Below, piece after piece: positions 1-6,867 of a stretch of DNA of 15,299 bases; the first letter of the stretch is position 1, and every line of letters starts with the position of its first letter. The notes beneath the pieces are model-generated. The model worked only from the letters and a program-made list of their open reading frames with translations. It was not told where the DNA came from and did no database searches. Source of the DNA: Candidatus Bathyarchaeota archaeon (lineage in GTDB: Archaea; Thermoproteota; Bathyarchaeia; Bathyarchaeales; Bathycorpusculaceae); assembly GCA_003601785.1 (NCBI GenBank), contig PIYA01000007.1:1-15299 (forward strand), written 5' to 3'. The position numbers were made by a program, and so were the translations under genes.

Positions 1-11
1 AACGATAAAAC

Positions 12-1373
12 TTGAACGCTTCTTCCAAGCCTAAAGACAAGGGTTCCCCAAACATCTGGCTATTCGACCTCTTGAAAAACTCTGGCTTCGCACAGGACAT
101 AAAATACGATGAGAGCCTCCTAACCGCGAAGGCTTCAAAAAGAGGCTTATGCGCCCTATGCAAAGGCTCAAAGTTTCTATGCGGCAAAACCCGCTGTCCA
201 ATAATTGTTAGAGTCAACCACTACCTCAGAACAGTTCCATTAATAAACAGCGAGGACATCGCTGGAGCTTCCCCTCCAAGCGTCTTCATAGGCAGAATAG
301 GATATCCATACGTCTACGCCGGACCCTTGGTTCCACCAGTTCAAGAAGACACAAGCCTTTACGACCTGCCAGAACTCTGGTTTGGAAAAACAATAGATGA
401 AATCGTCGGTTTCCGCTCCATGCTGGTCAGAGGAAAACACAGAGTTCACGTGAAAAAGTTCGAGGAAGCCGGGAAAATAATCGAGAAAACCCGTGAACTA
501 GCCTTGGCATCCAAACCCGTAGACGTGGAACTCACACTCAAGAAGAAGCCGAGAGGATTCCTAGTACTAGACGACGAGGTTCAACCCTTCGGTCCCTCAG
601 CACCGATCCGCGATTTAAACATAGGCAACCCGTACTGGGATCACCACGTGGAGAAGGCTTACGACGACACGGATCTGAAAGCAGCGGAGGCAGTCTTGGA
701 ACTTTACAATAAAGGCGTGTTCATAACAAAAATTCAGAGAGCCTTCAGCGTTGGAGCCTTCGGATTGAAAAAGAACCGCAGGCTTGTGCCGACAAGGTGG
801 AGCATAACAGCAGTAGACAGCATAGTATCAAAGGCTCTCATGGAAAAAGTGAAGCAGTTTCCAGAGCTAAGCGAATACCGAGTCTACGAATCTCGCTATC
901 TAGACAGCGTCTTCGAAGTCTTGATGATTCCAGCCCGCTGGAGCTACGAAACAATCGAAGCTTGGTATCCGGGCACGGTTTGGAACCAGTACGGAAGAAA
1001 CGTTTTCCTTTACTCAGACTGGGAAGACCACAAGGGCAGAACCACCTACGCTGAGATAGGCGGATGCTACTACGCGGCGCGTCTAGCCGTCTGTGAAAAA
1101 CTCGTGGATGAAAAGCGTCAAGCAACAGTCATAATATTCCGTGAAGCCCACCCAGGCTACATAATGCCCGTCGGAGTCTGGAACGTCAGAGAAACGGTTA
1201 GAAACGCTATGAAACAGAAACCACTCGTGTACAACACGTTAAGCGAAGCCTTAAAAAGAGTTGCAAGTCAACTGAGGATTCCCCTCAAACGCTGGATACA
1301 GAACAGTGAACTCCTACAGAACATCCTTTTTCAAAGAAGAATCACAGATTTCTTAAATCTGGAAAAACTATAA
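12..1373 (+). CDS. nreA: Nre family archaeal DNA repair protein with C-terminal PIP box
   Basis: This 453-residue protein matches the archaeal Nre family, which acts in DNA damage tolerance and binds the PCNA sliding clamp. Near the N-terminus is a four-cysteine zinc-finger-like cluster (C47, C50, C57, C62), followed by the conserved body of the family. The last residues carry a PCNA-interacting (PIP) motif, QRRITDFL at 441-448, with Q441, I444, F447 and L448 at the consensus positions. An in-frame stop at 6-8 bounds the 5' end, so the TTG at 12 is the first possible start and the gene is complete. Its promoter lies outside the window. The family call is strong. The clamp interaction is known for Nre proteins of other archaea and is inferred here from the motif. 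The choice of NreA over NreB rests only on the zinc-finger-like cluster and is less certain. Confidence 0.9.
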   Translation: MNASSKPKDKGSPNIWLFDLLKNSGFAQDIKYDESLLTAKASKRGLCALCKGSKFLCGKTRCPIIVRVNHYLRTVPLINSEDIAGASPPSVFIGRIGYPYVYAGPLVPPVQEDTSLYDLPELWFGKTIDEIVGFRSMLVRGKHRVHVKKFEEAGKIIEKTRELALASKPVDVELTLKKKPRGFLVLDDEVQPFGPSAPIRDLNIGNPYWDHHVEKAYDDTDLKAAEAVLELYNKGVFITKIQRAFSVGAFGLKKNRRLVPTRWSITAVDSIVSKALMEKVKQFPELSEYRVYESRYLDSVFEVLMIPARWSYETIEAWYPGTVWNQYGRNVFLYSDWEDHKGRTTYAEIGGCYYAARLAVCEKLVDEKRQATVIIFREAHPGYIMPVGVWNVRETVRNAMKQKPLVYNTLSEALKRVASQLRIPLKRWIQNSELLQNILFQRRITDFLNLEKL

Positions 1374-1376
1374 TAC
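1364..1376 (+). promoter_or_regulatory. Candidate TATA promoter for the small membrane protein gene
   Basis: The A-rich run followed by CTATAATAC overlaps the stop codon of the nre gene and resembles an archaeal BRE/TATA element. It lies about 37 bases before the ATG at 1408, which would give a leader of roughly ten bases. This is inferred from spacing and base composition only. Confidence 0.35.
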
Positions 1377-1407
1377 TTGATATTGACCATTACCGACACG
1401 AAAACAC

Positions 1408-1620
1408 ATGCCACACTTCACCTCTAAACAACGATTAAAAATAGCATTAGGAGGCTTCCTAACCCTCGTCGGATTCTCAATCATAGCCCTGACGGTTCTT
1501 ACAATGACAAAAACCCTAGACGTTGAAAGCGTTCTACAACCAAACCTTTTACTCAGCCTCACGACAGCTATGGGTGTTCTGGACATAATCGCCGGAATAC
1601 TGCTCCTCCGCTCAAAATAA
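1408..1620 (+). CDS. Small two-helix membrane protein of unknown function
   Basis: This 70-residue protein starts at an ATG and has a short basic N-terminus and two hydrophobic segments, about residues 10-33 and 47-68. It ends in a charged RSK tail. It belongs to no family I recognise. The second helix and tail (GVLDIIAGILLLRSK) resemble the end of the 111-residue membrane protein at 3821-4156 (GIANIVGGLLLMGSE), so the two may be paralogues. It follows nre by 34 bases but probably has its own promoter. It faces the DUF4443 gene end to end, 23 bases apart. No enzymatic residues are apparent. It could be a membrane subunit or a small accessory peptide. Confidence 0.7.
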   Translation: MPHFTSKQRLKIALGGFLTLVGFSIIALTVLTMTKTLDVESVLQPNLLLSLTTAMGVLDIIAGILLLRSK

Positions 1621-1643
1621 AATTCTTCATAAGCGTTTTATGT

Positions 1644-2282
1644 TCACGGATCCCCCGCAGACTTCAAGGTTTCAAGAGCAGCCGCTATTGCCCCGAGCTC
1701 CGCTGTTAACCTATCGTTACCGCTACCTATTATTACAACGTCTCCTTCACGGGGTTTGAGTTTGGAAATAAGCACATCACGTATGGCTGGAATGTTTTTG
1801 AAGACATCTTCACCCTCTGCTCCAGGCATGACTAAGCCGCCATGACTGAAGATTAGAGTTGTAGCGCCTGAGGCGCCGACTTTGATTGCCGCGTCACGCT
1901 GTTCTAAACCATATTTTATATGGTCTGCAACGTTTTTGACGAGAACTGCAATGTTGAACGGACCGACCGTTAAAGAGCTTTGAGGGACCTCTGTTTCGCT
2001 GCTAATTCTAGAGTTTAAGAAGGAAGAGAGCTTTTTACCTGAATCCGTTAGGATAATGCCTGTCCTTGAAATTTTGATCAACCCTTCATTCTTCAAGTGC
2101 TTGACTAGGGTTCGTACAGCGCCTTCACCTAACCCTAAAATTTTTGAGAGCCTCACCCGACCAACAGGTCCTTCCGAATCTACTATCTTTAAAGCCTTAA
2201 CTAAGTGGGCTTCTATAAAGTAAGGCGCTCGACCAGGGGCCAGTTTGCTTGCAACTTTTCCTAAAGTTCTCAACGGCTTCAA
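1644..2282 (-). CDS. DUF4443 protein with winged-helix domain, probable transcription regulator
   Basis: This 212-residue protein has a winged helix-turn-helix at about residues 25-90, including the conserved LSKILGLGEGAVRTLVKHLK stretch. A C-terminal alpha/beta domain at about 105-210 resembles the archaeal DUF4443 family. The C-terminal domain contains VVIIGSGND at 182-190 and may bind a small ligand or effector; that is inference. The start is a TTG at 2282. An ATG eight bases upstream is in another frame and soon meets a stop. The gene lies 73 bases after the DUF4430/ECF transport pair on the same strand, but a TATA-like element before it suggests its own promoter. Control of that transport pair is possible but unproven. 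The DUF4443 name is from memory of the family pattern. Confidence 0.8.
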   Translation of the reverse strand: MKPLRTLGKVASKLAPGRAPYFIEAHLVKALKIVDSEGPVGRVRLSKILGLGEGAVRTLVKHLKNEGLIKISRTGIILTDSGKKLSSFLNSRISSETEVPQSSLTVGPFNIAVLVKNVADHIKYGLEQRDAAIKVGASGATTLIFSHGGLVMPGAEGEDVFKNIPAIRDVLISKLKPREGDVVIIGSGNDRLTAELGAIAAALETLKSAGDP

Positions 2283-2310
2283 CTTTCTTCATTCTTATAT
2301 TACGGTCCAT

Positions 2311-2320
2311 CTTTATAGAA
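2311..2320 (-). promoter_or_regulatory. TATA box for the DUF4443 gene
   Basis: Read on the minus strand the sequence is TTCTATAAAG, preceded by an A-rich BRE-like stretch. Its centre lies about 33 bases before the TTG start at 2282. A transcript starting about 26 bases downstream would have a leader of only a few bases, as is common in archaea. Confidence 0.5.
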
Positions 2321-2355
2321 ATTTTTAATTTGCACCGCTAAACGTGTTAACCGCC

Positions 2356-3144
2356 TTATGATGTACACGTCCACTTGTATGTTCCGTTGTCTTTTAAAAT
2401 CCAAGCGTCACAGCCCACTGGCCCGAAAACCCATTCGTTTGTGCTTTCATCCCAATAGTACCATATCCAATATCCCGATGTGTAGTTATTTATCGAATCT
2501 ATTAGGATGTGTCCAGGCTCCATTGTAGGCCAGTAGGAATAGTCTGCCTTTGCAATTTTGGTTGTTAAGTTGAATAGTGTTGTGCCCAAAGCTACTTCGG
2601 TGTTGTTATACCAGTTTACTGTTCCGTTGCCGTAGTCGATGCATAGGTTTACATGTATTAGAAATGTTTTTCCTAGAAATTCTTCTGATTCCTTTATTGT
2701 TAGGGCTGTAAATAATTTGTAGAAGTCATTAAGCAGTGAACCGAATTCTTCTCTTGTTACGTTTTCGTTTTTGAGCGTTTGAACTCTGTTTAGCAGGTTG
2801 CCGTAGGTTTCATTGAGTTCAGGAAATGCGTTTAATATTTGTGTGTAGTTTCCTTTCAAGTTTGAAAGTAGCTGTTCGTATTTGCTCATGAGAGGTGAAT
2901 AATTTTCTTCGGTAAACCATTGATATTCTCCGAGCAGTGCGCCGTAATCTCCAGATATCAGATTCTTTTTCGTAGCATGAGAGTTATAGTTCTCTTTAAG
3001 CTGGTTGAGCAAGTTTTGTTTTTCGTTGAGTTGTTCTTGATATTTTGCCTGCTCTAAATAATAGTAGGTTGTGGAACCTGTTGCTATCAAAGCCCATGTT
3101 AAGGTTGCCAAAATTATAATTGCTAACGTTCTTTTTTCAACCAA
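2356..3144 (-). CDS. Membrane-anchored extracellular protein with coiled-coil stalk and DUF4430 (transcobalamin-like) domain
   Basis: This 262-residue protein has one N-terminal hydrophobic segment (about 7-27) acting as an anchor or uncleaved signal. A helical stalk with coiled-coil character follows at about 30-155. The C-terminal beta-rich domain (about 163-260) resembles DUF4430, which is related to the C-terminal domain of intrinsic factor and transcobalamin. The diagnostic end is SGYWIWYYWDEST, then GPVGCDAWILKDNGTYKW. Nine N-x-S/T sequons lie after the anchor, as expected for a glycosylated surface protein. Its ATG overlaps the end of the ECF S-component gene by eight bases, so the two are probably cotranscribed and functionally paired. 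The likely role is capture of a cofactor, perhaps a corrinoid, outside the cell for the transporter. The domain call is good; the ligand is inferred. Confidence 0.8.
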   Translation of the reverse strand: MVEKRTLAIIILATLTWALIATGSTTYYYLEQAKYQEQLNEKQNLLNQLKENYNSHATKKNLISGDYGALLGEYQWFTEENYSPLMSKYEQLLSNLKGNYTQILNAFPELNETYGNLLNRVQTLKNENVTREEFGSLLNDFYKLFTALTIKESEEFLGKTFLIHVNLCIDYGNGTVNWYNNTEVALGTTLFNLTTKIAKADYSYWPTMEPGHILIDSINNYTSGYWIWYYWDESTNEWVFGPVGCDAWILKDNGTYKWTCTS

Positions 3145-3697
3145 GATTTTCCACCATTATAGCGTGGTCTAATGCTTTTGTGAGCGGGAAAAATGCTGCT
3201 CCGAAAACGGCGCTGTTGGAAACTACGTGGATTACAGAGAAGGGTGTGCCATATGCTAAGGCTGAAATTGTTGCCCAAGTAAAGGGTGTTCCGGCAATTG
3301 TGAATTGTATGGCTACGCCTAAATTTGTGATTAAGTCGTAAACGACTGTGAGAAAAGCTCCTAAAACTGCTACTTCGACAACAAATTCCGCCGAGCTATA
3401 GCCTTGCAGATATTTTTTGTATAAGCCTCCTACCAAGCCTATTAAAGCTATTCCGGCGATTTGAAAAGGCATATTTAAACCTGAAAAGCCCCACGGTGAA
3501 AAGAAACCGTTAATAAACATGATAAAACTGCCAAACAGAACACCAGTGGAAACGCCGAAAACAAATCCTATGACAAAAGTGAAAAGCGAAGTGAATTCGA
3601 CGTTAGGCGGTCTGGGAGCTAATTGAATACCTAAACATAATGCTGCTAAAACGCTTAATAGAGCGGTTCTGCGAGGGTTTCTAAGTGTTGTTTGCAT
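3137..3697 (-). CDS. ECF-type transporter S component (substrate-binding membrane subunit)
   Basis: This 186-residue protein has about six hydrophobic segments and the pattern of energy-coupling-factor S components. The signs are a small polytopic size, an NVEFTSLFTFVIGFVFG region at 32-48, FFSPWG at 65-70 and DLITNLG at 121-127. S components bind a vitamin or metal and need an EcfT/EcfA module, which is not in this window. The reading frame extends upstream to a TTG at 3751, but I chose the ATG at 3697. A strong TATA box lies inside that extension, centred about 28 bases before the ATG, which fits a leaderless start. The overlap with the DUF4430 gene suggests one operon. The substrate cannot be read from sequence; a corrinoid is the best guess from the neighbour. 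Confidence 0.8.
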   Translation of the reverse strand: MQTTLRNPRRTALLSVLAALCLGIQLAPRPPNVEFTSLFTFVIGFVFGVSTGVLFGSFIMFINGFFSPWGFSGLNMPFQIAGIALIGLVGGLYKKYLQGYSSAEFVVEVAVLGAFLTVVYDLITNLGVAIQFTIAGTPFTWATISALAYGTPFSVIHVVSNSAVFGAAFFPLTKALDHAIMVENLG

Positions 3698-3720
3698 ATT
3701 AATGGATGGATTATCCACCC

Positions 3721-3737
3721 ATATATAAAATTTTGGG
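3721..3737 (-). promoter_or_regulatory. TATA/BRE promoter for the ECF S - DUF4430 operon
   Basis: On the minus strand this reads CCCAAAATTTTATATAT, an A-rich BRE-like part followed by a strong TATA box. The TATA centre is about 28 bases from the ATG at 3697, predicting a leaderless or nearly leaderless transcript. This leaves no room for a leader riboswitch. Confidence 0.6.
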
Positions 3738-3748
3738 ATAAAAACTAA
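3738..3748 (-). terminator. Possible U-rich terminator after the lysine-rich membrane protein gene
   Basis: On the minus strand the sequence GTTAGTTTTTAT contains a run of five T residues about 70 bases after the stop at 3821. Archaeal transcripts often end in such U-rich tracts. It lies directly before the next promoter on the same strand. The signal is weak and no hairpin was found. Confidence 0.25.
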
Positions 3749-3820
3749 CAAATCATGCTCGCTGCATTAGAAACACGTAGATTTTTGCGTATTCGTTGGA
3801 GGTATGATTTTCCGTAAATG

Positions 3821-4156
3821 TCACTCGCTTCCCATCAAGAGGAGACCCCCAACGATGTTTGCTATGCCCACGAAAACCCACAACGCGAGGTTTAAAAGCG
3901 ATGTTTTAGGCGATACAATCCACTCTGTTTGACCAGTTAACACGGAGTAAGCGAACACAAAGAGGGACAACACCCCAGCCGTCAACATTGAGGCGCTGAA
4001 CAACATCCCAACCTCACGTGAAACTTTAAGAACACCGAACCGTTCCTCTTCCAAAGCCTTCTCCGCAGCTTTTTCAGCCTTTTTCTCAGCAGGGGTAACA
4101 GGTTTTGGTGGTGCCCGAACAACTATTTCTTTTTTCTTCTTCTCTTCATCAGCCAT
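3821..4156 (-). CDS. Lysine-rich two-helix membrane protein of unknown function
   Basis: This 111-residue protein starts at an ATG. The first 48 residues are highly charged, with a KKKK cluster, an APPKPVTPAEK linker and an Ala/Glu/Lys helix (AEKKAEKAAEKALEEE), and should be cytoplasmic. Two hydrophobic helices follow at about 50-73 and 86-108. The second, ending GIANIVGGLLLMGSE, resembles the end of the 70-residue protein at 1408-1620. I do not recognise a named family. The gene is transcribed away from the coiled-coil protein gene, across a shared region of about 130 bases. The charged N-terminus could contact nucleic acid or a cytoplasmic partner while the helices hold it at the membrane; this is speculative. 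Confidence 0.7.
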   Translation of the reverse strand: MADEEKKKKEIVVRAPPKPVTPAEKKAEKAAEKALEEERFGVLKVSREVGMLFSASMLTAGVLSLFVFAYSVLTGQTEWIVSPKTSLLNLALWVFVGIANIVGGLLLMGSE

Positions 4157-4250
4157 GAAACTGCCTTCTTAAACATTTGGTTAAGATTAAGATAGGCTGT
4201 TAAGTTTTTCTGTAGGTTAAATTTGGACAAATGTTCTGAAAGTTTCGCAA

Positions 4251-4260
4251 GTTATAAATC
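4251..4260 (+). promoter_or_regulatory. Candidate TATA box for the coiled-coil protein gene
   Basis: GTTATAAATC lies about 30 bases before the GTG at 4286. It falls inside the longer reading frame that begins with TTG at 4223, which argues for the GTG as start. A second AT-rich stretch, TTTAAATTAT at 4270-4279, is an alternative but is too close to the GTG. Confidence 0.4.
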
Positions 4261-4285
4261 AACCTTGGTTTTTAAATTATCAGCT

Positions 4286-5932
4286 GTGTTAAAATGGTGG
4301 AAAACTTTGTCCCAAAAAATTGCAAAGTATATCCTTCCTTTCGCCACCTCGGCTGAGAACCGTAAGGAACTCTTCACGAAAGAGATTGAAAAAGCCGCGA
4401 TTTTCTGCTTAGCCGAGCTTGAGAGAGGGAAAGGCGGCGGCTTGATCGTGAAGCAACCAGAGGAAAAACTTGCTTTCATAGCCGAGGTTTGTTATCCCTT
4501 CTGGCTTGCGAACCTAGACGACACAAGACTTCTTTTCGACGGGTTAAACATGAACTCTCACACGATAACCTATCCGCTCATCCCAGACGTACAAGGCTTC
4601 ACGGAAAACCTTAACAAAACCTCAAAAACACGTCAAGCCTACATGGACTTTCTCACGGACCACACCAGCTACTTCCAACTATCAAACAACGAAGAGAAGA
4701 AAGTGATAGATGGACTCATCACAGACCCAGAGTTCCTCCAAGAATTCAACTCATACGTTTCCGAAGCAACAACCGTCAAAACCCCCCTGTCAGACATGGT
4801 CGTGGTTTCACCAACCTTGGATGAAAACACCATTACCTCAACGATAGGGAAACTCAAAGAATTAAAGACAAGATTCACGAGAGAGATTAACGCTCTTTAC
4901 ACGAGCATGAAGGTTCTGAACGCGAAAACTGAAAGCTTTGTTAAAGCCATCAAAGAAGAGATAAAAGAAACAGAGGAAAAATTCGATAGGGAAATTGAGA
5001 AGCTTAAGGCGGTCATAAATGGAAAAGTTGATGAAATACGTAGAGAGTACGATGAAAACTTGACTGAAGTCTCAAAAAACTTTGAAGAAGAGCTTCTAGA
5101 TTTGCAACAGGAAAAAATCAAGCTTGAAAAAATAAAAGAACAGTTAAACAGCGAAATTGAACACTGTGAAGCCGAAATAAAAACGTGTGCCGTTAACAAA
5201 GACGATGTCGGTGAACGCAAATGGAGAGAAGAGAAAGACGGGCTCAAGAAGGAACTTTCCCAAACTGAAGCGAAAATCAGAGAATTGGAAAGAAAAATAA
5301 AGAAAGTGGAAGAGGATAAATCCCTAAAAATCTTCAAGCTGAAATCGGAGAGAAACGCCAAAATCAAGGAAGCTTCAAAGGACCTCGTAGATATAGAAGC
5401 GTCAAGAGACGCTAAAATCAAAATCTACCAGAATGAGATGGAGAAGCTTGAAGAGTTAACCTCCTCTATAATTAAGCAGATAGACAAGCTGGCTAAAATG
5501 AGGGAGGCTTCCGTAGCCGAGTTCGACAAGCTTGGAATAAAGAAGAAGGGAACAAAAAACGCTTTGGTTTACATGCCTTTTTATATGGCTTGCTATCAGT
5601 CCGATTCTGGGAAACGTTATGTACCATTTCCACCATCCTTTGCGAACAGCGTAAGCTTCTCGGTGAAGTTCAAAGGAGCCTTAGGCAAAGTTAAAATTAA
5701 ACATCTGCTTCAACCCCGCTCAAAGAAGATGGTCTCCCTCTTGAACAAGTTCCCAGCGTTGATGGAGCAAAACGCCGTTTTTAAAAGGGAAATGGACGAA
5801 GCGTGTGTTAAGGCTAACATACTTCGCACCGAAAGTATGCTGGAATCCGTTAGAATCGGACTGGAAAGACTGAAGGAGGAAGGGTGGTTTTCAGATAAAG
5901 AATATGAAGCTTTTAACAAACTGTTAACTTAA
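4286..5932 (+). CDS. Large protein with central antiparallel coiled coil, function unknown
   Basis: From the GTG at 4286 the protein has 548 residues; from the TTG at 4223 it has 569, and the positions here use that longer numbering. An N-terminal part (about 22-200) is mixed and probably globular, with aromatic-rich CYPFWLANLDDTRLLFDG at 90-107. Residues about 205-435 are dominated by Glu/Lys heptads. The heptads break at about 310-335 (C315, C322, then VNKDDVGERKW), which suggests a hairpin of two arms. A C-terminal part (about 440-569) contains a KNALVYMPFYMACYQ segment, then an amphipathic helical end. I see no Walker A motif, zinc finger or membrane segment. It belongs to no family I recognise. 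The hairpin with two ends brought together recalls SMC-like or scaffold proteins, but no ATPase is present. Confidence 0.75.
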   Translation: MLKWWKTLSQKIAKYILPFATSAENRKELFTKEIEKAAIFCLAELERGKGGGLIVKQPEEKLAFIAEVCYPFWLANLDDTRLLFDGLNMNSHTITYPLIPDVQGFTENLNKTSKTRQAYMDFLTDHTSYFQLSNNEEKKVIDGLITDPEFLQEFNSYVSEATTVKTPLSDMVVVSPTLDENTITSTIGKLKELKTRFTREINALYTSMKVLNAKTESFVKAIKEEIKETEEKFDREIEKLKAVINGKVDEIRREYDENLTEVSKNFEEELLDLQQEKIKLEKIKEQLNSEIEHCEAEIKTCAVNKDDVGERKWREEKDGLKKELSQTEAKIRELERKIKKVEEDKSLKIFKLKSERNAKIKEASKDLVDIEASRDAKIKIYQNEMEKLEELTSSIIKQIDKLAKMREASVAEFDKLGIKKKGTKNALVYMPFYMACYQSDSGKRYVPFPPSFANSVSFSVKFKGALGKVKIKHLLQPRSKKMVSLLNKFPALMEQNAVFKREMDEACVKANILRTESMLESVRIGLERLKEEGWFSDKEYEAFNKLLT

Positions 5933-5955
5933 CGGCTTTCGCTTTTCCGTTTACG
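5933..5955 (+). terminator. U-rich tract between convergent genes
   Basis: After the stop of the coiled-coil gene the plus strand is rich in short T runs (CTTTCGCTTTTCCGTTT). This could terminate the plus-strand transcript before it enters the convergent UPF0282 gene. No stable hairpin is evident. Confidence 0.3.
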
Positions 5956-6867
5956 TCATTCTTTAACCGTTCCCTTCTTCTCACCTTCATACTTCATCTC
6001 GCCATATTTGGCGTACAACTCCTTCCTCAGAGCCTCCAGCATCTCAACTTTTCTTCCACAGAATTCGGCGGCGGTTATAACCTTCACACCGCGTTTTTCA
6101 GCGGCTTCATAAACGGGTTTTATCCGTTGCTTATACTTCAAGTCACGTAGAAAATGATGATCCAAGACAAGCGTTTGCAGGTTTGTCTCCTTGAGCACCC
6201 GAACCAAGTTCTCGTTCGAAATCTCAAGGCTTTTGTACGAATAGCGAAAACCAAGCATGTAGGTCATCGGACCGTCCACAAACAGAACGTCTGGTTTCTC
6301 ATCTAAAATGAATCTCACTTGATCGTCAAGGGATGGTCCCTCAACGTCAGACGTGTGGAGAAAGCATTCACCGCCGCTCTTTACGCTGACCTCCGTGACG
6401 TATCCCAAACGCGGGTTTGTTCCGTGGCAGACAGCCTTTGAAAACGTTATGGTCGTCTTTCCCAACTGAAAGCTTTTACCATCGGAAAACTCAAGTTTTT
6501 TAGGCATCCCCCTTATCGCTTCCAGAAAATATTCCGCTCGACCTCTCTGACTCTTGTTTATGTTCTCCGTCGGATGCTTCACAAAAACACTCTTACCCTT
6601 ATACAATTCTGGATGATCAGGGTCGTGGTGATCATAATGATAATGGGTCACTATCAGAACGTCGGCTTCTTCCGCACGCTCCTTTATAGCCTCCCAAGTC
6701 TCATCCATCCTCTTCCACTCTAAAGGATGCGGCTCCAAACCGTAACGAAGAGGAGCCAAAGAAACCCCTGGATCTATGACTATCCTCAAGTCATCCGTCT
6801 CAACGTAGGTTGCCATTGAACGAACTCCGAAACTGTCAAAAGCCAAAGGAACAATTTTCCTAATCAT
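5956..6867 (-). CDS. UPF0282 family metallo-beta-lactamase-fold hydrolase
   Basis: This 303-residue protein carries the metallo-beta-lactamase metal motif THYHYDHHDP, with H75, H77, D79, H80 and H81. Further candidate ligands are H148 (AVCHGTNP), D174 (HTSDVEGP) and H237/H238 (LDHHFLRD). Its overall pattern, from the FDSFGVRSMAT N-terminus to the ITAAEFCG segment near the end, fits the archaeal UPF0282 group of predicted hydrolases. The biological substrate of the group is unknown to me. The ATG overlaps the NucS stop codon as ATGA (6864-6867), so translation is probably coupled. The C-terminal tail is short, charged and lysine-rich. Coupling to NucS suggests a nucleic-acid or nucleotide-phosphate substrate, but this is only context. 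Confidence 0.88.
   Translation of the reverse strand: MIRKIVPLAFDSFGVRSMATYVETDDLRIVIDPGVSLAPLRYGLEPHPLEWKRMDETWEAIKERAEEADVLIVTHYHYDHHDPDHPELYKGKSVFVKHPTENINKSQRGRAEYFLEAIRGMPKKLEFSDGKSFQLGKTTITFSKAVCHGTNPRLGYVTEVSVKSGGECFLHTSDVEGPSLDDQVRFILDEKPDVLFVDGPMTYMLGFRYSYKSLEISNENLVRVLKETNLQTLVLDHHFLRDLKYKQRIKPVYEAAEKRGVKVITAAEFCGRKVEMLEALRKELYAKYGEMKYEGEKKGTVKE

Noticed and set aside
2196..2292. ATG at 2290-2292 as the start of the DUF4443 gene
   Set aside because: It is out of frame with the recognisable family sequence and its frame soon meets a stop.
3698..3760. Cobalamin riboswitch before the ECF S gene
   Set aside because: The promoter position predicts a leaderless transcript, so there is no leader to hold a riboswitch.
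4223..4285. Extension of the coiled-coil protein to a TTG start
   Set aside because: The stretch is AT-rich and contains the likely TATA box, so it is probably promoter rather than coding; the GTG at 4286 is preferred, though not proven.
4424..4465. Glycine-rich GKGGGLIVK as a possible Walker A motif in the coiled-coil protein
   Set aside because: It does not fit GxxxxGK(S/T), and no Walker B partner is apparent.
4897..5421. Long minus-strand open frame of 174 codons
   Set aside because: It is Ser/Phe-rich and mirrors the Glu/Lys heptads of the coiled-coil gene on the other strand; it is a shadow frame.
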